Assembly: GCF_003308995.1 (NCBI RefSeq)
Contig: NZ_QFFJ01000001.1
Coordinates: 3,953,331-4,017,330, forward strand
Reading direction: 5' to 3'
DNA: 64,000 nucleotides
DNA from: Chitinophaga flava
Lineage (GTDB): Bacteria > Bacteroidota > Bacteroidia > Chitinophagales > Chitinophagaceae
In this document: piece by piece, positions 57,941 to 64,000 of the stretch
Layout: each line of letters opens with the position of its first letter
Numbering within the stretch: the first letter of the stretch is position 1
Program-made: the position numbers and the translations under genes
The notes under the pieces: model-generated
Seen by the model: the letters and a program-made list of their open reading frames with translations, nothing else
Database searches by the model: none
What the model was told of the DNA's origin: nothing

Positions 57941-60487
57941 TTATTCTTTATTGGCCGCCGCCCGGATGCTGTCAGATGCTTTCCGCATATAGGCAGCTTG
58001 TTGCTTCAGTCCATCACTGTCTTTACCAGTAACAGCTGTAGCGTCCATATCTTTTTTACGGGCAATTTCCTGCAGCCAGTTGCTGATATAGGTGTTTACC
58101 TGACCGTTGTTGAACTGTACGGTCATTGCTTTCACCTGATCTACCCCGCGCTGCACGGCCTCCGTATTATTGACTTTAGCAAGGAAGCCCAGGTAGTCGA
58201 ATGCTGCATTGAGCTTGTCCTGGCCGGAAGTTTCATCGAACTTGGTAGCTACAAAACTAATATCGGCCGGATTGCCTTTGCGGGCATAGATGCTGGCAAT
58301 AGCGCCTACCAGTTTGCCCTTGGTATCTTTCTCCAGTTGTTTGGCAATACCATAAGCTTTATCGAGGTCCAGCTCTGCCAGCGCCTCAATACCAGCAGCT
58401 TCTACACCATAGGATGGGTCTTTGGTAGCTGCTTCAAATAAAGTGGCGTATTGCGGGTCTTTCAGTTCTCCCAGTTGTTTGATGGCAGCAGCCTTAGTCA
58501 AGGAGCTGGGATCCTGTTTGGCCATTTCTGTCAATACAGGCAGGGCAGCAGCTTTTACAGCCGGCAGCTTCAGATTGAGCGAACCAGCAGCCAGGGTACG
58601 GAGCCCGTGGTATTTGTCTTTCGTAGCCTGTATCAGCAGTTTTACGGCTTCCGGATTGTTGCCCTGGGCTTCAGCTGCGGCTTCAATAGCGATGCGGCGG
58701 TCCATGTAGAGCGGCGCATGGGCGTATTGGTAAACATAAGTAGAGAAATCACGGTGGTCATCTTTCTTGGATAAAATCACCTTTTCGGCATCTACGTTTA
58801 TCAGGTCCGGTTTAGTGGAAAAATTGAAGGTGAAAGAATCCACGCGGTTGGATACCGTTACATTGTGACGTTCTTTTTTACCGCCGCTGTAAATATCAAT
58901 GGCCAGCGGCAGTTGCCATACTTTATCTGCTTTCTGGAGCTGCTGGATAAACACAGTCACTTTATTGCCGCTGTATTTATAGCTGATATCCAGTTCAGGG
59001 AACCCTTGTCCGAAATACCATTGGTTAAAGAACCAGTTCATATCGCGGCCGGTTACTTCTTCAAAGGCAAGACGCAGCTGATGGGCTTCCGTAGCTTTAA
59101 ACGCGTTGGCTTTCAGATATACATTCAGGGATTTGAAGAATGCGGAATCACCAACGGCATTACGCAGCATATGCAGGATACGGCCACCTTTCTGGTAGGT
59201 CACCTGGTCAAACATATCTTCCCTGTCGCGGTAATAGAAACGTACCAGGTTTTTGTCGCCGGAATACTGTACCATAGAAAGGTAGGACATAGCCGCCTCA
59301 TAGCCGTGTTCATCTGCTGCATCTCTGCCATACTTGTGTTCCAGCCACAGGTATTCACTGTAGTCAGCAAAAGATTCGTTAACGGTCAGGTTGCTCCAGG
59401 ACTTGGCTGTGGCGAGGTCGCCGAACCAGTGGTGGAACAGTTCATGCGCAATTACGCTTTCATTGTAGTTATTGTTGTCAAGCAGTTCACGGTCTGTTTT
59501 CTGCATAAACTCCCCGTGCAGAGTGGCGGTGGTGTTTTCCATCGCACCGGAAACATAGTCACGGCCCGTGATCTGGGAGTATTTTACCCAGGGGTATTCA
59601 TATCCCAGGATGTTGGAGTAAAAGGTGAGCATCTCAGGGGTATTGCCAAAGATGTTTTTAGCATACTTTTCGAATGGCTTTTCCAGATAATAGCTTACCT
59701 CTTTGCCTTTCCAGGTGTCTTTTACAATGGCATATTCGCCTACTGCCATCATAAACAGGTAAGGAGAGTGGGGGAGATCCATCTTCCAGGTATCAGTGCG
59801 GGTGCCGTCAGGATTGGTTTTCTGACTTACCAGTTTACCATTGGAGAGGGTCACATATTTTTTAGGCACCGTCATGCTGATTTCTTCGGTGCATTTCTGA
59901 TTGGTTTTATCGATGGTAGGAAACCATACAGAAGAACTTTCAGTTTCGCCCTGGGTCCATATCTGGGTAGGCTTGTTGGGTTCTGTACCGTCGGGGTTGA
60001 TGAAATACAATCCTTTGGCATCAGTAATGGCGGCGCTACCTTTCACCTTCAGCTCATTGGGTTTGGCGGTATAGCTGATATAGATGTTATAGGATTCGGT
60101 GGCCTGGTAGTTTTTATCCAGTTTGATATGCAGCTGCAGGCTGTCATATGAGTACTTCAGCGGACTGTTTTTGCCTCCTTTTACAATAGCCACTTCATGG
60201 ATGTCCATGCCTTTGGCGTCGAGAATAAGGGAGTCAGTCGCGTAGAAATGGGGCTTCAGGGTAATCCAGGCTTTGCCGTACAAGTAACGTTTGGGGTAAT
60301 CAAAACGTACGTCCAGTTTGGTATGTACCAGGTCATTGACCTTGGTAGCTGCCGCTCTGTAGATCTTCATGGCAGGATCTTCTGGGGCTGCAATCCCGGT
60401 CTGGGCCATCAGGGAAGACGTCGCTCCCAAGCCAGCCATCCCACCGATCAGCACACCCAAAAGGGACCGCTTCAAATGTTGATTCAT
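57941..60487 (-). CDS. Exported M1-family aminopeptidase
   Basis: 848 aa. Signal peptide (1-29, ending SLMAQTG). M1 domain: exopeptidase motif SGAMENTTATLH (~330), zinc motif VIAHELFHHWFGDLATAKSW (~350) with the second-Glu helix NESFADYSEYLW; catalytic Tyr region follows. C-terminal HEAT/ARM-like helices (~600-800) are rich in Ala and Lys. Removes N-terminal residues in the periplasm or at the surface. No closely spaced operon partner; a biotin carrier gene starts divergently 136 bp away. Confidence 0.94.
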   Translation of the reverse strand: MNQHLKRSLLGVLIGGMAGLGATSSLMAQTGIAAPEDPAMKIYRAAATKVNDLVHTKLDVRFDYPKRYLYGKAWITLKPHFYATDSLILDAKGMDIHEVAIVKGGKNSPLKYSYDSLQLHIKLDKNYQATESYNIYISYTAKPNELKVKGSAAITDAKGLYFINPDGTEPNKPTQIWTQGETESSSVWFPTIDKTNQKCTEEISMTVPKKYVTLSNGKLVSQKTNPDGTRTDTWKMDLPHSPYLFMMAVGEYAIVKDTWKGKEVSYYLEKPFEKYAKNIFGNTPEMLTFYSNILGYEYPWVKYSQITGRDYVSGAMENTTATLHGEFMQKTDRELLDNNNYNESVIAHELFHHWFGDLATAKSWSNLTVNESFADYSEYLWLEHKYGRDAADEHGYEAAMSYLSMVQYSGDKNLVRFYYRDREDMFDQVTYQKGGRILHMLRNAVGDSAFFKSLNVYLKANAFKATEAHQLRLAFEEVTGRDMNWFFNQWYFGQGFPELDISYKYSGNKVTVFIQQLQKADKVWQLPLAIDIYSGGKKERHNVTVSNRVDSFTFNFSTKPDLINVDAEKVILSKKDDHRDFSTYVYQYAHAPLYMDRRIAIEAAAEAQGNNPEAVKLLIQATKDKYHGLRTLAAGSLNLKLPAVKAAALPVLTEMAKQDPSSLTKAAAIKQLGELKDPQYATLFEAATKDPSYGVEAAGIEALAELDLDKAYGIAKQLEKDTKGKLVGAIASIYARKGNPADISFVATKFDETSGQDKLNAAFDYLGFLAKVNNTEAVQRGVDQVKAMTVQFNNGQVNTYISNWLQEIARKKDMDATAVTGKDSDGLKQQAAYMRKASDSIRAAANKE

Positions 60488-60583
60488 GTAAAATCAGTTT
60501 TAATTAAATATATCAGCTTCTGCTTATATAAAGCGTCAAATTTAAACAAATGGCCTTATAATGAGGCAAGTGGTTAAAAATGC

Positions 60584-60591
60584 TATTTTTG
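60584..60591 (+). promoter_or_regulatory. -7 element upstream of the biotinyl carrier gene
   Basis: TATTTTTG fits TAnnTTTG 32 bases before the ATG at 60624. The -33 region lacks an obvious TTTG. Confidence 0.4.
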
Positions 60592-60623
60592 TTATACTTA
60601 GCAGCCAATAAATACGAAACACT

Positions 60624-61121
60624 ATGATCAAAGCAACAGTAAACGGTAAGTCTGCGTACACCATAAATCAGGATTCAACCCTTACCTGCAACGGGCAGGT
60701 GGTAGACTGGTCTGCAGTACAGGTACCTTCGGGTGATTACAGCATCATTATGGATGGCCACAGCTATCAGGCACAGGTACTGAAAGTAGACAAAGACACC
60801 AAGACCGTTACGCTGCAGATCAACCAGCAGACGTACGAAGTGGCCATTGAAGAACCAATTGATCAGTTGCTGGCATCCATGGGGATAAAGGATGCCATGA
60901 CTAAAAAAGTGAATGATATCAAAGCCCCTATGCCGGGACTGGTACTGAAAGTGCTGGTGACCCCCGGTCAGGCTATCCATAAAGGCGATCCGGTGCTCAT
61001 CCTGGAAGCCATGAAAATGGAGAATATATTCAAAGCGGCTTCGGATGCCGTGGTGAAAGAAATAAAGGTAGCAGAGCGCACTGCCGTAGAAAAAGGCGAG
61101 GTGCTGATCGTGCTGGAATAA
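60624..61121 (+). CDS. Biotin carboxyl carrier protein-like
   Basis: 165 aa. The biotinyl domain at the C terminus (~95-165) has the biotinylated Lys in ILEAMKMENIFKA, with the PMPGLVLKVLVTPGQAIHKG strand ahead. The first ~90 residues are unlike E. coli AccB and resemble the carrier subunit of Bacteroidota acyl-CoA (acetyl/propionyl) carboxylases. Carboxybiotin would be transferred to acetyl- or propionyl-CoA by partners encoded elsewhere. The next gene starts 37 bp downstream. Confidence 0.9.
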   Translation: MIKATVNGKSAYTINQDSTLTCNGQVVDWSAVQVPSGDYSIIMDGHSYQAQVLKVDKDTKTVTLQINQQTYEVAIEEPIDQLLASMGIKDAMTKKVNDIKAPMPGLVLKVLVTPGQAIHKGDPVLILEAMKMENIFKAASDAVVKEIKVAERTAVEKGEVLIVLE

Positions 61122-61158
61122 TATTTGCGTAAAGGACAGTTTTATACCAATTTTTAGT

Positions 61159-62649
61159 ATGCTTTTCAAATACAGGACAGTATTATACCTATTGGCATGC
61201 TTGTTTTGCTGTGGCCGCGCATGGGCACAGGAACAGCAGCATTATGTATATATCCAGAGTGAAAAAGGCCAGCCCTTTTATGTAAAGGTAAATGGCCAGG
61301 TGCTGAGTTCTACCGAGAGAGGGTATGTTATCCTGCCCCGGCTGGAAAGTGGCACAGTACCGATATCCATCGGTTTTGCCAAAAGTGAGGGCCCTGCTCA
61401 GGAGCAGAAGTTCCAGGTGCGTATAGCACAAAGTGATCTGGGCTTTCTGTTAAAAAAGGCCTCCGGTTCGGGCTATACATTATATAATATGCAGACGTTC
61501 CGGGAAACCAAAGCCGATAACAATGATGGTGGAGCTGTGGTAGCTGCTGCCAAAGAGCCGGCACCGGAAGCTGCGGTAAACAACGCTCCCGAAGATACTA
61601 CCCGTAAGGAGATGATGAACAACATGCAGAAAGACCTGGAAACGACTTTCTCCCAAACGGCTACTGTCACCGGTCCTGCTAAACCCTCCTCCAAGCCGGG
61701 CAATGCTTTTTCCTCCGCGCTTGATAAAGTGGTGGTATCTGGTGATGACCGCGATGAGCCTGTAGCAGAAGAAGCGGCCGCCAAACCTGTACCAGCACCT
61801 GCTGCATCGGAACCCGCGGCTGAACATGAAACCAAAAAGCACAAAGGCAAAAAGCATAAAGGCGAAAGGGAACCCCTCACCGAAGAAGAAGAGGGCATCC
61901 TGAAGCAGGTGATGGCTGAAGAAAGCCGGACCGCGGCCAGCGAAGCAGCCAGTGAAGATCTTTCCAAAACAGAAGGGGAAGAGCAGCCGGATCACAAAAA
62001 ACAGAAGAAACATAAGAAAAGGGAAGGTGATCCTGATTTTATTGAGTTTCAGGAGGACGGCAAATCTGCAGCACCGGCCGCTGCTGCGCCGGCAGTGGTT
62101 GCTGCCGTACCGGTAGAAACTCCGGCCCCGGCTGTAGAAACACCGGTTGCTGAAGAGGCGCCTGCCCATACCAAAAAGAAAAAACGTAAACTGTTTGACG
62201 ATACAGAGCATCCGGCCAATATCATCACCGATTCCAGTGGTTATGGCATTGCGGTAGCAGATGATGTGTCCTCCAAAAAAAGGAAGAAGGCAGAAGAGGC
62301 AACAATAGTGGAGGCAACGCCGAGAGAAAAGGTAGATACTCGTCTTGTTAATACAGACTGTGGTAATATCATGGATGAAGGTACGTTCCGTAAGGTATTG
62401 CGCAAGTTTGTAGCTGCCAAAAGTGACGACGCTATGATTGACATGTTCCGTCGTTCTACCCGTAACTATTGTCTGGAAACTACTCAGGTGAAAACGCTGG
62501 TTCAGCTACTCACTGCAGATGAGGCCCGCTACCGCCTGCTGGATATGGCTTATGCCAAAACCTATGACACGGAGAAGTATGGTGCCCTCGAATCGCTGTT
62601 GACCGAAAGTTATTACAAGGGGCGGTTTAAGGCAATGTTACATAAATAA
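61159..62649 (+). CDS. DUF4476 exported protein with long low-complexity linker
   Basis: 496 aa. Signal peptide (1-22, CCGRAWA). N-terminal domain (~25-120: YVYIQSEKGQPFYVKVNGQV, FLLKKASGSGYTLYNMQ) resembles a beta domain common in the phylum. Then a ~250-residue linker of Glu/Lys/Ala/Pro-rich repeats (KHKGKKHKGE, KKQKKHKKREG). The C-terminal DUF4476 helical domain (~400-496: CGNIMDEGTFRKVLRKFVAA, SDDAMIDMFRRSTRNYC) is clear. Family function unknown; likely in the periplasm. Confidence 0.88.
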   Translation: MLFKYRTVLYLLACLFCCGRAWAQEQQHYVYIQSEKGQPFYVKVNGQVLSSTERGYVILPRLESGTVPISIGFAKSEGPAQEQKFQVRIAQSDLGFLLKKASGSGYTLYNMQTFRETKADNNDGGAVVAAAKEPAPEAAVNNAPEDTTRKEMMNNMQKDLETTFSQTATVTGPAKPSSKPGNAFSSALDKVVVSGDDRDEPVAEEAAAKPVPAPAASEPAAEHETKKHKGKKHKGEREPLTEEEEGILKQVMAEESRTAASEAASEDLSKTEGEEQPDHKKQKKHKKREGDPDFIEFQEDGKSAAPAAAAPAVVAAVPVETPAPAVETPVAEEAPAHTKKKKRKLFDDTEHPANIITDSSGYGIAVADDVSSKKRKKAEEATIVEATPREKVDTRLVNTDCGNIMDEGTFRKVLRKFVAAKSDDAMIDMFRRSTRNYCLETTQVKTLVQLLTADEARYRLLDMAYAKTYDTEKYGALESLLTESYYKGRFKAMLHK

Positions 62650-62684
62650 GTATATATAGATATCTGGCCTTCGGCCGAAGGAGG

Positions 62685-62712
62685 GGCTGACCTTTACAGG
62701 GTCAGCCTTTTT
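62685..62712 (+). terminator. Terminator after the DUF4476 gene
   Basis: ggctgacc (62685-62692) pairs with ggtcagcc (62700-62707), followed by ttttta. A second palindrome, ccttcggccgaagg, lies just before it at ~62669-62682. Confidence 0.85.
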
Positions 62713-62769
62713 ATTTTGGCGGGGCAGGAGGTACAGGGATAATTTCTAATTGTATTAATTTCGCGCCCG

Positions 62770-63534
62770 ATGAACAGATACTTTATAGAAGTGGCCTACA
62801 AAGGCGAGCAGTACAGTGGCTTTCAGGTACAGGATAATGCCCATACCGTACAGGCGGAGGTAGATAAGGCGCTCAGCATATTATTCCGGGAGAAGGTGGA
62901 AAGCACCGGGTCCAGCAGGACCGATGCGGGGGTGAATGCCCTGCAGAACTTCCTGCATTTTGATACTACATTGCCTTTGCATCCGCAGTTTCTGTATAAG
63001 ATTAATGCTATTTTGCCGGATGATGTGGTGCTGCGGGGAGTTTACAGGGTGCCGGAGGAAGCACATAGCCGTTTTGCTGCATTGAGCCGTTCTTATGAAT
63101 ATACTTTATATACCCACAAGGATCCGTTTATGCGGGACCGTGGGTATTTCTTTCCTTATAAGCTGGATTTCGACGCATTACAGGCAGCAGCCGGTATTAT
63201 CCGTGAGTATAGCGATTTTACCACCTTTTCCAAGCGTAATACACAGGTAAAGACATTTATCTGTGCTATTGAAGAATCTTACTGGACTGCAGCAGGAGAG
63301 CGTGTAGTCTATAACGTTACCGCCAATCGTTTCCTGCGGGGAATGGTGCGTGGATTGGTAGGTACGATGCTGAGAGTGGGGCGGGGCAAGCTTTCGCTGG
63401 ATGAGTTCAGGGCTGCTATAGAGAGCAGGGATTGTACAAAGGCGGATTTTGCAGTGCCGCCTCAGGGACTGTTTCTGATGGAGGTAAAGTATCCGGAAGG
63501 TCTTTTGGAGCCAATTTCTTTTATGCGGCGATAA
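62770..63534 (+). CDS. truA: tRNA pseudouridine38-40 synthase TruA
   Basis: 254 aa, full TruA fold. Catalytic Asp in STGSSRTDAGVNALQNF (~52), YKGEQYSGFQVQ near the start, RSYEYTLYTHKDPF, and the conserved FLRGMVRGLVGTMLRVGRGK helix. Isomerises uridines 38-40 in the anticodon arm. Start at ATG 62770. A terminator hairpin follows, then the probable rRNA promoters. Confidence 0.96.
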   Translation: MNRYFIEVAYKGEQYSGFQVQDNAHTVQAEVDKALSILFREKVESTGSSRTDAGVNALQNFLHFDTTLPLHPQFLYKINAILPDDVVLRGVYRVPEEAHSRFAALSRSYEYTLYTHKDPFMRDRGYFFPYKLDFDALQAAAGIIREYSDFTTFSKRNTQVKTFICAIEESYWTAAGERVVYNVTANRFLRGMVRGLVGTMLRVGRGKLSLDEFRAAIESRDCTKADFAVPPQGLFLMEVKYPEGLLEPISFMRR

Positions 63535-63544
63535 ATTTTTTAGG

Positions 63545-63584
63545 TCCTGAAACCTTTTGCTGTAAAGGGTTTCAGGATTTTTGT
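63545..63584 (+). terminator. truA terminator
   Basis: tcctgaaacc and ggtttcagga form a 10-bp stem (about 63545-63577) followed by ttttt. Placed 10 bases after the truA stop. Confidence 0.83.
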
Positions 63585-63606
63585 CTAAAAAAGTTTGTGT
63601 AAAAAG

Positions 63607-63636
63607 TTGGAAGTGTCAAAAAACCGCCTACCTTTG
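63607..63636 (+). promoter_or_regulatory. Upstream tandem promoter P1 of probable rRNA operon
   Basis: TTG at 63607-63609, 19-base spacer, TACCTTTG at 63629-63636. One of two near-identical promoter cores ~180 bp apart. Confidence 0.6.
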
Positions 63637-63784
63637 CGCTCCGCTTTGATAGAAAGCAGGTCACAAAAAAGCTCTTCACATACTGATTTTCTACTGTTTT
63701 TATTTCGCTGTAAATGATGAATGGTGGCTCTTCTTCGAAAGATGTTCACTGAAATAACAGAAAATAAAAAATCTTGAAAAAAGA

Positions 63785-63815
63785 TTTGGTAGAAATGAAA
63801 AGTTGCTTACCTTTG
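63785..63815 (+). promoter_or_regulatory. Downstream tandem promoter P2 of probable rRNA operon
   Basis: TTTG at 63785-63788, 19-base spacer, TACCTTTG at 63808-63815, flanked by an AT-rich region as in strong stable-RNA promoters. Confidence 0.7.
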
Positions 63816-64000
63816 CAACCCCAACGATAACGGGGCGACACACGGAAAGCGAAGTTGCGAAAATTGAAATACAGGATGTACGGCCAAATGGGCCACAGAG
63901 ATCGGATCTCGAACATCGACAATGATCAGTAATGATCAAAAGTTCTTTGAAAGAATGGAAACAACAGCACGAATCAAATTAGTGATAGTTTGATTCACAA
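63816..64000 (+). other. Probable leader of a 16S rRNA operon running off the window
   Basis: About 185 bases downstream of P2 with no ORF. The sequence atgatcaaaagttctttgaa near 63930-63955 is typical of Bacteroidota rRNA leaders that end shortly before 16S. The 16S start motif (agagtttgatc) is not reached, so this is inferred. Confidence 0.6.

Noticed and set aside
58865..60151. 428-codon ORF on + opposite the M1 aminopeptidase
   Set aside because: Antisense to a clear peptidase with HExxH and GAMEN motifs; its translation is Phe/Ile/Gly-rich with no recognisable domain.
1..64000. CRISPR arrays, insertion sequences or prophage
   Set aside because: No regularly spaced repeat-spacer units, no transposase or phage structural or integrase gene; the inverted repeats are intergenic hairpins without an enclosed transposase.

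Overview
The window is chromosomal DNA of a Bacteroidota bacterium, most likely a Chitinophaga-like member of the Chitinophagaceae; the genus is inference. The evidence is a short (290 aa) RpoD without region 1.1, repeated TTTG-N18-20-TAnnTTTG promoters, a reg_prop/Y_Y_Y/LytS-type sensor, 7TMR-DISM kinases, DUF4476 and DUF1835 proteins, and the rpsP-rimM-trmD-rplS order. Gene density is high. I see no insertion sequence, prophage or CRISPR array.

Layout: 1-6.4 kb is a signalling cluster on + (hybrid kinase cut by the window edge, receiver, CheR, CheB, receiver-PAS-kinase), followed by an exported coiled-coil-tailed protein and tRNA-Ala on -. 7.8-13.8 kb is a minus-strand run: small ORF, GNAT-like synthase, Rv1355c-type E1/ThiF enzyme, 7TMR-DISM kinase, receiver-kinase, receiver. 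It looks like a linked small-molecule synthesis and sensing operon and is one of the best candidates for a new system. 13.9-19.8 kb holds an exported superoxide dismutase, a very long nested inverted repeat, an ArnT-like glycosyltransferase, a PAP2 phosphatase, an LptF/G permease and two small proteins. 20-28.2 kb is housekeeping: rpoD, ffh, rpsP, rimM, trmD, rplS, tatA, gatA and an MltD-like transglycosylase.

28.3-37.8 kb holds a CPA2 antiporter, pgk and gap, two identical tRNA-Glu genes flanking a DUF1345 gene, a membrane protein and a 1063-aa one-piece sensor. 37.8-43.6 kb is a tight minus-strand operon: an HD-domain/PycTM fusion, ppk1, a thioredoxin-like protein, a DUF4442 protein and a beta-CASP nuclease. 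Linking a cyclic-nucleotide-type effector to polyphosphate synthesis is unusual. 43.7-48.2 kb has an SdiA-regulated-type lipoprotein overlapping a 1214-aa outer-membrane protein that combines a metallophosphoesterase, a kinase-like middle region and a beta-barrel. 48.2-54.6 kb holds a GAF protein, lysA, an S4 protein, an M20 dipeptidase and a receiver. 54.6-63.5 kb has a lemA/TPM operon, a DUF1835 protein, an M1 aminopeptidase, a biotinyl carrier, a DUF4476 protein and truA. The last 400 bp carry two promoters and the leader of what is probably an rRNA operon starting just beyond the window.

Across the window, intergenic gaps contain long hairpins. Many are bidirectional terminators. A subset (14591, 37756, 50723, 52506) has arms that are themselves made of short degenerate repeats. 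A second palindrome family (7609, 33236) and CTTTGC-rich gap sequences (16415, 18650, 43570) also recur.
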